This document shows, piece after piece, positions 28,101 to 35,035 of a stretch of 64,000 nt of DNA; within the stretch, counting starts at the first letter, position 1, and every line of letters begins with the position of its first letter. The notes beneath the pieces are model-generated. The model worked only from the letters and a program-made list of their open reading frames with translations. It had not been told where the DNA came from and did not search any database. This DNA is from Massilia sp. Root418. GTDB taxonomy: Bacteria > Pseudomonadota > Gammaproteobacteria > Burkholderiales > Burkholderiaceae_D. The stretch covers positions 33,310-97,309 of the forward strand of contig NZ_LMEC01000003.1 of assembly GCF_001425265.1 (NCBI RefSeq). The letters run 5' to 3'. A program made the position numbers and the translations under genes.

Positions 28101-30959
28101 CCACTGCAGCAGCTTGCGCTTCGAGACCAGCGTGCGCCACATGGCGCGCGCGATGGCATCCAGGCCGAAGAAGGATTCGTAGGGCAGGAACACCAGCGTC
28201 AGCAGCGCGTGCGAGAATTGCATGCCGCTGCGGCGCGCAGTGGCGTTCACGTGCTGCGTCCACAGGGTGTCGCGCGGCTTGTGCGCCAGGTCGTACAGCG
28301 AGCTGGCCAGCGGCGGCACCAGGATCACGGCCAGCACGGCCAGGGTCCAGAACCACGGCTGGGGCAGCGCGCTCCATGCCAGCAGCAGCGACACCGTCAG
28401 CACCGGCGCCACCAGGCTGCGGCGCAGGTTGTCGAACAGCTTCCAGCGCGACAGGGCCGACAGCGGATTGCGCTCGCGCTGGCTGCCGCGCAGCGGCACC
28501 TTGCCCGCCACCCAGGACAGCAGCTGCCAGTCGCCGCGTATCCAGCGCTGGCGGCGGCTGATGTCGTCGCTGTAGCGGGCCGGGTACTGCTCGTAAAGCT
28601 GGGCGTCGCTCAGCAGGCCGGCGCGCAGGTAGCAGCCCTCCAGCAGGTCGTGGCTGAGGATGCGGTTGTCCGGCAGGCGCGCGCCGAGCACGCGCTCGAA
28701 CACGTCCACGTCGTAGATGCCTTTGCCGATGAAGGAGCCTTCGTAGAACACGTCCTGATAGACGTCGGATACGGTGCGGGTGTAGGGGTCGATGCCGGGC
28801 TCGCCGCCGCACAGCTTCTCGTAGCGCGAGGCCTGCTCGCTGGGCAGGCTGACCGCCACGCGCGGCTGCAAGATGCCGTAGCCGTCGGTAACGCAGTTAC
28901 GGCGCGGGTCGATCACCGGCCGGTTCAGCGGATGCTGCATGGTGGCCACGAACTGGCGCGCGGCGTCGCGCGGCAGCTGGGTGTCGGTGTCGAGCGTGAT
29001 GACGTATTTGAAGGTTTCCAGGTCGCTGGTGTCGCCCACCACCAGTGCGAAGCGGTCGCGCGCGCCGCCGCGCAGGAAGCGGTTCAGGTCCTCCAGCTTG
29101 CCGCGCTTGCGTTCGCGCCCCATCCACGCGCTCTCGGACGCGTCCCACAGGCGCGGACGGTGCAGCAGCAGGAAGGGGCCGGCGGCCGCGTTGCCCTGCG
29201 GCCCGGCGGTGGGCGCGGCGCCGCGCGGCGTGGCGTCCGCACCGGCGGTATAGAGCGCATTGAGGCGGCGGATTTCTTCCTGCGCCTGCTGCAGCAGGGC
29301 GGCGTCGCCCGGCAGCACTTCCTCTTTCGCGTCGGGGAAGTCGGTCAGCAGGCAGAACCGCAGGTTGCTGTCGCGGTTGGCCAGGAAGCGCACTTCCAGC
29401 TGTTCGCACAGTTCCGCCACATTCTCCTTGCTGTAGATCAGGGTCGGCACCACCACCAGCGCGCGCGCGTCGGACGGGATGCCGTGCTTGTAGTCCATGC
29501 GCGGCAAGGGGTTGGGCCGCGTCAGCAGCGTGGCGAGCCAGTTCACCAGCGCCAGCGCCAGCTGGCTGCTGCACAGGAAAGCCAGCACGGCCAGCAGCGC
29601 CAGCTGCCAGCCCTGCACGCCCTGGTTGCCGGCGCGCTCCACCAGCAGGCCGGTGACCACCACCGTGATGGCGGCGATCGCGCCCAGGTAGGAGGTGAGC
29701 GGCGAGGCGCGCGTGGTGCGCTGCAGGGATGCCAGCGGCGGCAGGCGCACCCCGGCCTGCTGTTCCAGCGCCAGCGCGCCGCGCCCCACCAGGTAGTAGC
29801 CGATGTGGGCCTGGCGCGGATCGGCGCTGTCGCGCCGCGCGCTGGCCAGCTGCAGCGCCATCACGGCGATTTCCGATTCGCTGTGCGGCGAACGCTTGGC
29901 CAGCTTCTCGATCACGTGGCGGTACTGGTCGCGGGTGGAGAAGTCCATTTCGCCGTAGATGTCGGCCGGGTCCAGGCGCAGGGTCTGCTCCACCGCGCTC
30001 ATGGTTTCGACGAACTCCTGCCAGTCCATGGTGCCGAGGAAGCGCAGGCTGCCGATGCTGTTGGCAATGGAAACCTGCTCCGCGGCCTGGTGCTGGATCT
30101 CGGTCTGGATCTGCTGTTCTATGGTCTGGCCCGATTCGGCCAGGCGGTGCGTGATCCAGGTCAGCGCCAGGGTCAGCGCGGCGCTCTGGCCCTGCAGGCG
30201 GCGCGCCAATTCGGCCACGAAGCCGCTGGTGATGGGCGGGTTGGAGCGCGCCATGTCGGCCACCAGCAGTATCAGGCCGCTGGGGTTCTTGTCGGCGGTC
30301 TCCATCATCTGGTCGGCCCAGCTGTTGGCCAGGTCGCGCTCGATGCGGTTCTCGGCCACGCGCGCGGCCACGCGGCGCAGGTTCTCGATCAGCGCCAGGC
30401 GCAGCATGATGGGAATGGCCCACAGTTCGCCCAGCTTGAGCGTGGACACTTCCTGGTAGGCGTCGACAAAGCGGCACAGGCTTTCGGGGTCGACCCGGCC
30501 GTCGCCGTGGGCGATGATTTCCAGCGCGATCTGGTACACGCGCGGCGTGCCGTCCGGCGCGCCTTTCGACAGGCGCGGCAGCTCCTTGCTGTAGTCCTTG
30601 GGCAGGTGGCGCCGCGCGATGCGGATCTGTTCTTCGATCAGGTAGGAGTTATCCAGCAGCCACTCGGAAGCCGGCGTGATCTGGCGCGCGTTCTTGACGG
30701 CGTCGGTCAGCTCGTCGCAGGTCTGGGCGATGACGCCGGCGTTCTCCGCCAGCCGCGCCAGCAGGCGGTCCGGGCCGCCGCGCTTGCTTAGTTCATGGGT
30801 CTCGGCCAGCGTCTTGCCGTGCGCCGCCATCTGTTGCGCGCTGAATAGCTCCGCACGCAGGGGGGAGTCGCCGTCGTGCGCTCCGTCCTGCAAAGCGCCG
30901 GTGCTGACTTCTCGGAAACCTATCGTCGCACTTGGCAACAGTATCGGATGTTCATTCAA
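22194..30959 (-). CDS. ndvB: Cyclic beta-1,2-glucan synthase (NdvB/ChvB type)
   Basis: A 2921-residue multi-domain inner-membrane enzyme that makes cyclic beta-1,2-glucan from UDP-glucose for the periplasm. After an N-terminal cytoplasmic part come membrane spans at about 425-500. The GT84 glycosyltransferase domain has LDTDTQLPRD (DxD) near 653 and RRWIRGDWQL near 806, and more spans lie at about 845-1045. A glycoamylase-like domain begins with HRTSPTNIG near 1070. Two GH94-type sandwich regions follow, then a C-terminal GH94 phosphorylase domain (GSCDWNDGMDKVG near 2610, holding the catalytic Asp region). The order and size match ChvB/NdvB (about 2800-2870 residues). Oddities are a Gly-Ala-Gln repeat insert and a TTG start at 30959 preceded by GAGGT inside a dyad. 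These glucans serve osmoadaptation and host interaction. Confidence 0.93.
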   Translation of the reverse strand: MNEHPILLPSATIGFREVSTGALQDGAHDGDSPLRAELFSAQQMAAHGKTLAETHELSKRGGPDRLLARLAENAGVIAQTCDELTDAVKNARQITPASEWLLDNSYLIEEQIRIARRHLPKDYSKELPRLSKGAPDGTPRVYQIALEIIAHGDGRVDPESLCRFVDAYQEVSTLKLGELWAIPIMLRLALIENLRRVAARVAENRIERDLANSWADQMMETADKNPSGLILLVADMARSNPPITSGFVAELARRLQGQSAALTLALTWITHRLAESGQTIEQQIQTEIQHQAAEQVSIANSIGSLRFLGTMDWQEFVETMSAVEQTLRLDPADIYGEMDFSTRDQYRHVIEKLAKRSPHSESEIAVMALQLASARRDSADPRQAHIGYYLVGRGALALEQQAGVRLPPLASLQRTTRASPLTSYLGAIAAITVVVTGLLVERAGNQGVQGWQLALLAVLAFLCSSQLALALVNWLATLLTRPNPLPRMDYKHGIPSDARALVVVPTLIYSKENVAELCEQLEVRFLANRDSNLRFCLLTDFPDAKEEVLPGDAALLQQAQEEIRRLNALYTAGADATPRGAAPTAGPQGNAAAGPFLLLHRPRLWDASESAWMGRERKRGKLEDLNRFLRGGARDRFALVVGDTSDLETFKYVITLDTDTQLPRDAARQFVATMQHPLNRPVIDPRRNCVTDGYGILQPRVAVSLPSEQASRYEKLCGGEPGIDPYTRTVSDVYQDVFYEGSFIGKGIYDVDVFERVLGARLPDNRILSHDLLEGCYLRAGLLSDAQLYEQYPARYSDDISRRQRWIRGDWQLLSWVAGKVPLRGSQRERNPLSALSRWKLFDNLRRSLVAPVLTVSLLLAWSALPQPWFWTLAVLAVILVPPLASSLYDLAHKPRDTLWTQHVNATARRSGMQFSHALLTLVFLPYESFFGLDAIARAMWRTLVSKRKLLQWRASALSRGGNELSDYWRTMWASPTLALVAGVALLAWRPDAFGPALLFLAGWLGAPVVAWWISQPLRREQAALSAEQNTFLHMLARKTWAYFDTFVGPEDNWLPPDNMQEHPVQVIAHRTSPTNIGMALLANLTAHDFGYICGAQLVVRTAGTLDAMARLDRHQGHFYNWYDTLTMKPLYPIYISTVDSGNLAGHLLTLQQGLLQLADQPIVAPQVVDGIGTSILVLMEAAAQVPGGGADVPDELLQLQKDIAPLRPLYPANLIELHAWLQRAVAASAAFQPADATVQPWAAALAVQCKAALDDLLLLAPWITAGEVFDANLLRIPTLRELAAMPHGIQGAQGAQGAQGTQGTQGVSAQSDLAPGERERQQLLGGLVAQGAAHARRRMEQLQELARQAQDYAQVEYGFLFNPTTNLLAIGYNVTERRLDASYYDLLASEVRLASFVAIAQGQLPQEHWFALGRQLCMLGGKPVLLSWSGSMFEYLMPLLVMPNYPSTLLDQTYNSVIAAQIDYGKQRSVPWGISESGYNTVDAALNYQYRAFGVPGLGLKRGLADDLVVAPYASMMGLMVHPEASCANLQKMATMGFMGRYGFYEAIDYTPARLPRGQQHAVIRSFMVHHQGMGLLSLSYLLHDRPMQRRFEADPLLQSTLLVLQERSPRAGAFYSNTAEQAAIRTVAQDQAQPMRILNQPNPPVPETQLLSNGRYHVMVTSAGGSYSRWRDLAVTRWREDSTRDNWGNFCYVRDLDDGTYWSTTYQPTLAEPRKYEVIFSEGRAEFRRSDRDLELYTEIVVSPEDDIEMRRTRITNKSERRRTIEVTSFAEVVMAPAPADAAHPAFSKLFVQTEILPQETAILCTRRPRGKGEHMPYMLHLMTLHDAAISNVSYETDRARFIGRGNTAVAPRAMKEAGPLSGAEGSVLDPIVSIRYQIVLEPDESATVDIVTGMTDTRESALHLIDKYQDRHLADRVFELAWTHSQVVLRQLNASETDAQLYGRLANSVIYPNAVLRADAGILSKNQRGQSGLWAYAISGDLPIVLLQIRDPANIELARQMVQAHAYWRLKGLTVDLVIWYEDLSGYRQALQDQIMGLIASGIDAQAIDRPGGIFVRMGEQIAPEDRILLQSVARVIISDQRGTLAEQIKRPGTAPLRMPPLMADPRGEYDEAGPHTHTPQGLQLANGIGGFSADGSEYVIVTSEAQRTPAPWSNVLANPQFGSVISESGQAYTWQENAHEFRLTPWHNDPVSDGSGEAFYLRDEQSGRFWSPTALPARGSGDYVTRHGFGYSTFEHTEAGIASELTTFVALDAPLRYTVLKVRNDSQIPRRLSATGYVEWVLGDMRSKSGMHIITELDPISGALFARNPYNTEFSGRVAFFNADAATRSITADRTEFLGRNGTLANPQALHRVRLSGKVGTALDSCAAIQVPFDLLPGQEREIVFLLGLGGRRNADASSLVQKHGGQAAARDTLAAVRAHWDKTLGAVQIATPEASLDVIANGWLMYQTIACRMWARSGYYQSGGAFGFRDQLQDAMAMVHTEPQLLRDHIVLCCAHQFLEGDVQHWWHPPSDRGVRTHCSDDYLWLPLGVARYVTTTGDLTVLDEVVHFLEGRPVKPEEDSYYDMPTRSAVTGSVYEHCVRAIRNGLRFGVHGLPLIGSCDWNDGMDKVGEEGKGESVWLAFFLYEVLQRFGEVADQRGDGAFGAECREEARKLAANVEQNAWDGQWYRRAYFDDGTPLGSHENEECQIDSISQSWGILSGAASKERVHGAMAQVDQRLVRRDFGLIQLLDPPFDKADLNPGYIRGYVPGVRENGGQYTHAAIWTVMAFAKMGDVEKAWELMRMINPVQHGSTAESSAVYKVEPYVVTADVYAVSPHVGRGGWSWYTGSSGWMYRLILESLLGLTRTADKLSLAPRIPAAWPGYTLSYRYGASVYTIEIKREGAAGLTVDGALQAGADIQLVDDGRPHAATLVLAP
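27041..27085. repeat. 9-bp tandem repeat inside the glucan synthase gene
   Basis: Five near-identical units of CCTTGGGCA/CCTTGGGTG, translated as a GAQGAQGAQGTQGTQG collagen-like run between two structured parts of the glycoamylase-like region. Unit length is a multiple of three, so slippage changes linker length without breaking the frame. Confidence 0.85.
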
Positions 30960-30960
30960 C

Positions 30961-31007
30961 TTGGACCTCGCAATCTACCCTGACAAGCATTGTCAAGTAT
31001 GGTCCAA
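30961..31007 (-). promoter_or_regulatory. Nested dyad directly upstream of the glucan synthase start
   Basis: Outer arms TTGGACC (30961-30967) and GGTCCAA (31001-31007) enclose a perfect inner dyad TGACAAgcaTTGTCA (30981-30995). On the minus-strand mRNA the proximal outer arm contains part of the GAGGT ribosome site, so the fold could hide it. Alternatively the inner dyad is an operator. The spacing of the two halves is unequal (13 and 5 bases). Confidence 0.4.
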
Positions 31008-31135
31008 GCAATGTTACGCAGGCGCACGGCACGTGACGGTGCGCTGACGTACAGAAATACCTACACTCAGCAGTAGCGCTGGCGGAACGATGGGTTCCCT
31101 ACATCAACTTCCGCGGCGCGCGGCGCGCGGTTTTG

Positions 31136-33241
31136 TCAGGCAGCGAGCGCCAGCGCGTGCGGCGCCGGGGCCTGCAGCGCCATGCCGCCGGCCAGGTCGT
31201 ACGCCTGCGCGTAGCCGAGGCGGCGCAGGCATTGCGCGGCCCGGGTGCTGCGGTTGCCGCTGCGGCAGAAGAACACCAGCGGCACCGGCACGGACGCGTC
31301 CAGCCAGGCCGGGATCTGGCCGGCCAGCTGGCCCAGCGGCACGCTGAGGACGTTGCCTTCCAGCGGCGCGGGCACGCCCAGCAGATGCTCGTGGCTTTCG
31401 CGCACGTCGATCAGCACCGCGTCCGGATGGCGGCGCAGCAGTTCCTGCAGCGCCGCCGCGTCGAGATGCAGGTCGCCGTCCTGCGCCTGGCCTTGCGCCT
31501 GGTCCCCGCACGCGGCCTGATCTGCTTCCAGCGCCCGCAGCGTGCTGCAGAACGGCCGCCGCGCGTCGCTGGCGGCGCACAGCAAAGTGTCCGCATGCAC
31601 CAGGCCCGCCACCTGCTGCGGCGCCAGTGTGCCGATGAAGGCGTGGCGCACGGCGGCCGGCAAGGCGCCGTGCGCGGCCTCGCCCAGCAGGTACACAGCC
31701 TGTTGGCTGTCCACCAGCACGCGGCGCAAGGCCAGGCCGCCCAGCGCCAGCAGCTCGCCGCCGCCATCGCCATTGCCATTGCCATCCTGCGGCCAGCCGA
31801 ATGCGTCCGCGCCCGGCGCCACGTTCAGCGCGCGCGACAGCGTCGCCACGTCCGCCCCCGGCGAAGTGCCCAGCACGGCCCGCACGCGGTAGCCCAGGCC
31901 GCGCACGTGGGCGGCGATGCGCTCGGCGAATTCCGGCTGCGGATCGATCACCACGCAGCTGCGGCTGGCCGCGTCGTGCAGCAGCCAGCTGCACGCGCCG
32001 CCGCTGCCCAGCTGCAGCACGCCGTCCTGCGCCGGCAGGCTGCCGTCCGGCGCGATCAAGCCGCTGGCGCGCAACGCGGCGCCGCAGCGTTCAATGCGCT
32101 CGCAGGCGCGCGCGATGGACGCTTCGTCCGCCAGCGGCCCGAAGGACATGCGGATAGCGCTGGCGGCGCGCCAGTCCGGCACGCCCATGGCCTGCAGCAC
32201 ATAGCTGGGCGCCGCCTTGGCGGCCGAACACGCGCTGCCCGAGCTCACGCGCACGCCGGCCGCGTCGAAGACATCCATCAGCTCCTTGCTGGACAAGCCG
32301 GGCACGGAAAAATTGAGGGTGGTCGGCAGCGCGTGCTCGAAGGGGGCGTTGAACAGCACGCCCGGCAGCGCGCGGCGCAGGCTGGCCGCCAGGCGCTCGC
32401 GGAAGGCGCACAGCACGTCGTGCGGACGGAACACGCCGCCCTGCTCCAGCGCCGCCAGCACCGCGTCCAGCGCGGCCACGCCGGCCATGTTCTCGGTGCC
32501 CGAACGCTGCGCGCCCTCCTGCCCGCCGCCCACGATCAGCGGCGTAAACGGCGCGCCCTCGCGCACGTACAGCATGCCGATGCCCTTGGGCGCATACAGC
32601 TTGTGGCCCGAAAAAGGCGCGTAGTCGATACGGCTGCGCGCCAGGCGCAGGCGGAACTTGCCCAGCGCCTGGACGCAATCCACCATCCAATAGACGCTGC
32701 TGCCGGCCTCATCCAGCAGCGCTTCGATGCCGGCGATATCGGACAGCACGCCGGTTTCGTTATTGGCCGCCATGGTGCACAGCATGGCGGCTTGCGGCAG
32801 CAGGGCGCGCAGCGCCTGCAGGTCGTGCCGGCCTTCGCTGTCGACCGGCAGCTTGCTCAGGGTGAGATTCAGGCCCAGCAAACGGTTCCAGTGCGCCAGC
32901 GCTTCGGGCACCGCCTTGTGCTCGGTGGCGCCGTACACCAGCAAGGCGCCAATGGCCTCGCCGGCGTCGCGCCGCTCGCGCAGCGCACACAGCGCCGACA
33001 GCACGGCGGTCTGGATGCCCTCGGTGGCGCCGCTGTTGAACATCAGCCGGCCCTGTTCCACGCCCAGCAGGCGCACGGCGCGCTGGCGTGCGCCGTCCAG
33101 CAGCGCCCTGGCCCGCAGCCCGGTGGTGTGCGTGCTGCTGGGGTTGCCGTAGCAGTCTTCCATGGCGCGCACGGCGGCGGCGATGGCGGCGGGCAGGACG
33201 GGGCTGGTGGCGTTGCCGTCCAGGTAGATGTCGGAAGTCAT
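31136..33241 (-). CDS. Cysteine desulfurase - degenerate MBL - rhodanese fusion
   Basis: A 701-residue three-part protein. Residues about 1-380 are a class V aminotransferase-type cysteine desulfurase (NifS/IscS-like): YLDGNATSPV at the start, FSGHKLYAPKGIG with the PLP lysine near 211, and SSGSACSAAKAAPS with the active cysteine near 333. Residues about 400-570 resemble a persulfide dioxygenase/glyoxalase II-type MBL fold (SWLLHDAASRSCVVIDPQPEF) but the HxHxDH metal motif is replaced by SPGADVA, so it should not bind metal. Residues about 590-695 are a rhodanese (VLIDVRESHEH; active loop CRSGNRS). It probably takes sulfur from cysteine and passes it as persulfide to its own rhodanese. The ATG at 33241 begins the family fold; an upstream in-frame start would add 27 unrelated residues. 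Divergent from a DecR-like regulator. Confidence 0.85.
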   Translation of the reverse strand: MTSDIYLDGNATSPVLPAAIAAAVRAMEDCYGNPSSTHTTGLRARALLDGARQRAVRLLGVEQGRLMFNSGATEGIQTAVLSALCALRERRDAGEAIGALLVYGATEHKAVPEALAHWNRLLGLNLTLSKLPVDSEGRHDLQALRALLPQAAMLCTMAANNETGVLSDIAGIEALLDEAGSSVYWMVDCVQALGKFRLRLARSRIDYAPFSGHKLYAPKGIGMLYVREGAPFTPLIVGGGQEGAQRSGTENMAGVAALDAVLAALEQGGVFRPHDVLCAFRERLAASLRRALPGVLFNAPFEHALPTTLNFSVPGLSSKELMDVFDAAGVRVSSGSACSAAKAAPSYVLQAMGVPDWRAASAIRMSFGPLADEASIARACERIERCGAALRASGLIAPDGSLPAQDGVLQLGSGGACSWLLHDAASRSCVVIDPQPEFAERIAAHVRGLGYRVRAVLGTSPGADVATLSRALNVAPGADAFGWPQDGNGNGDGGGELLALGGLALRRVLVDSQQAVYLLGEAAHGALPAAVRHAFIGTLAPQQVAGLVHADTLLCAASDARRPFCSTLRALEADQAACGDQAQGQAQDGDLHLDAAALQELLRRHPDAVLIDVRESHEHLLGVPAPLEGNVLSVPLGQLAGQIPAWLDASVPVPLVFFCRSGNRSTRAAQCLRRLGYAQAYDLAGGMALQAPAPHALALAA

Positions 33242-33369
33242 GGATGAGGCCGTATGCGGATTTCTGATACTCAACAGCTTACGCACTGGGGCGGAATCAT
33301 ATATTCCAAAATCACACTCCAAAGGCGCATAATGCGGAATGTCTGTCCTATATTTTCCATTTTTTTAGA
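33242..33369. promoter_or_regulatory. AT-rich divergent control region of the desulfurase fusion and the Lrp-type gene
   Basis: A 128-bp region much richer in AT than its surroundings, with runs such as CATATATTCCAAAATC and TATATTTTCCATTTTTTTAG. Lrp/AsnC proteins bind such bent AT-rich DNA, and they usually regulate the divergent gene. Binding sites are inferred from composition and position only. Confidence 0.4.
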
Positions 33370-33855
33370 ATGAACCAGCTAGACCGTTACGATTACGCCA
33401 TCCTGGGCGCCCTGCAGCTGGACGGCACGCTGTCGATAGCCGACCTGGCGCAGAAGGTGGGCCTGTCCAGCACGCCGTGCTGGAAGCGCCTGAAACGGCT
33501 GGAGGAGGAAGGCTATATCGACAAGCGCGTGGCCATCGTCAACCGGCGCAAGGCCGGGCTGGGCGTGACCGTGTTCGTCAGCGTGCGCACCAGCCAGCAC
33601 GACGAGAAATGGCTGGCGCGCTTCGCCGCCGCCGTGCAGGCGCTGCCCGAAGTGCAGGAATTCCACCGCATGAGCGGCGACATCGACTACCTGCTCAAGG
33701 TAGTCACCACCGACATCGAAGGCTATGACCGTTTCTACAAGAAACTGATCAAGGCCGTGCAGCTGACGGGCGTGTCGTCCGCTTTCTCCATGGAACAGAT
33801 AAAATTCACGACTGAATTACCTCTGCACCTCGTTTCCCACGGATTGCCTACATGA
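33370..33855 (+). CDS. Lrp/AsnC-family regulator, DecR-like (probable cysteine sensor)
   Basis: A 161-residue Lrp/AsnC protein. An N-terminal helix-turn-helix (LSIADLAQKVGLSSTPCWKRLKRLEEEGYI, residues about 21-50) is followed by the RAM ligand-binding domain (GLGVTVFVSVRT to the end). The stretches TPCWKRLKRLE, FHRMSGDIDYLLKV and FSMEQIKFTTELPL are very close to those I recall for Escherichia coli DecR, which responds to cysteine and activates a cysteine-degrading enzyme. The divergent cysteine desulfurase fusion fits that role: cysteine-induced sulfur release. It overlaps the next gene by 4 bases (ATGA). Confidence 0.88.
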   Translation: MNQLDRYDYAILGALQLDGTLSIADLAQKVGLSSTPCWKRLKRLEEEGYIDKRVAIVNRRKAGLGVTVFVSVRTSQHDEKWLARFAAAVQALPEVQEFHRMSGDIDYLLKVVTTDIEGYDRFYKKLIKAVQLTGVSSAFSMEQIKFTTELPLHLVSHGLPT

Positions 33856-35003
33856 ATCTTTTAGCTTCCCTGCTGCCCGCGCCCAGCCACACCAGCTTCC
33901 GCGAGCGCGCCCGCGCCTGCAGCGGTGCCATCCTCGCGCTGCTCATCACCGGCCTGCTGTGCCGCTACCTGCTGCCCAATGAACCGTCGCACCTGTTCCT
34001 GGTCGGTCCCATGGGCGCCTCGGCGGTGCTGCTGTTCTGCCTGCCGGCCAGTCCGCTGGCCCAGCCCTGGTCCGTGATCGGCGGCAACGTGCTGTCCGGC
34101 CTGGTGGGCGCAGCCTGCGTGCGCTGGCTGGGCGACTCGGTGCCGGTGGCCGCGCTGGCCGTGGCGCTGGCTATCGGCGCCATGTTCGTGCTGCGCTGCC
34201 TGCACCCGCCCGGCGGCGCGGTGGCGCTGACGGTGGTGATGGGCGGCCCGGCCCTGCACGCGGCCGGCTTCGAGTTCCCGCTGGTGCCGGTGCTGATCAA
34301 CTCCCTGATGATGGTGGCGGTGGCCATCCTGTACAACAATCTCACCGGCCGCCGCTATCCGCACCTGCAGCAGCCGGCGCACGCGAATCCGCACGCCACC
34401 CAGGACCCGGTTCCCACGCTGCGCCTGGGCTTCAAGCCGGAAGACCTGGACGCGGTGCTCAAGCAATACAACCAGGTCCTGGACGTGAGCCGCGACGACC
34501 TGGAGGAGATCTTCCTGAAAACCGAGATGCGCGCCTACCAGCGCCGCTTCGGCGTGATCTCCTGCGGCGACATCATGTCCAAGGACGTGGCGACGGCGGA
34601 ATTCGGCACCGAACTGGAAAAGGCCTGGCACGACATGCGCGCCCACAAGGTGGCCGCGCTGCCGGTGCTGAACCGCGCGCGGCGCGTGATCGGCATCGTC
34701 ACGCAGAGCGATTTCCTGGACCACAGCGGCCTGGACGACTACCGCAGCGTGACCCAGAAGCTGCGCCGCTTCCTGCGCCGCACCGGCGTGACGCACACCG
34801 AGAAAGCCGAAGTGGTGGGCCAGATCATGACCACCAGTCCGGCCACTGCCACACTGTCCACGCCCATCATCGACCTGGTGCCGCTGATGGCGGACGCCGG
34901 CTTCCACCATATCCCGGTGGTGGACGAGGAACAGCGCTTCGCCGGCATCGTCACCCAGTCCGACCTGGTGGCGGCGCTGTACGAATCGCGCCTGGCCAAC
35001 TAA
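33852..35003 (+). CDS. HPP-family membrane protein with two CBS domains
   Basis: A 383-residue protein. Residues about 20-165 are the four-span HPP domain with the name-giving LHPPGGAVAL near 117-126 and the EPSHLFLVGPMGASAVL opening. The C-terminal half is a pair of CBS domains (IMSKDVATAEFGTELEKAW... IGIVTQSDF near 235-295; IMTTSPATATLST... AGIVTQSDLVAALYE near 320-380). CBS pairs usually bind adenine nucleotides and gate activity. HPP proteins have been linked to nitrite transport in plants and cyanobacteria, but the substrate here is open. Translationally coupled to the DecR-like gene upstream, so it may move a sulfur or amino acid related solute; that is inference from position. Confidence 0.87.
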   Translation: MNLLASLLPAPSHTSFRERARACSGAILALLITGLLCRYLLPNEPSHLFLVGPMGASAVLLFCLPASPLAQPWSVIGGNVLSGLVGAACVRWLGDSVPVAALAVALAIGAMFVLRCLHPPGGAVALTVVMGGPALHAAGFEFPLVPVLINSLMMVAVAILYNNLTGRRYPHLQQPAHANPHATQDPVPTLRLGFKPEDLDAVLKQYNQVLDVSRDDLEEIFLKTEMRAYQRRFGVISCGDIMSKDVATAEFGTELEKAWHDMRAHKVAALPVLNRARRVIGIVTQSDFLDHSGLDDYRSVTQKLRRFLRRTGVTHTEKAEVVGQIMTTSPATATLSTPIIDLVPLMADAGFHHIPVVDEEQRFAGIVTQSDLVAALYESRLAN

Positions 35004-35035
35004 AGACCCTTCCCTTCCACGACAGGAAACGCCGC

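Noticed and set aside
23301..30791. A 2496-codon open frame antisense to the glucan synthase gene
   Set aside because: It is the shadow of a very GC-rich gene; the product is low-complexity (Arg/Gln/His/Ala/Gly rich) with no family features, while the minus strand encodes a clear NdvB enzyme.
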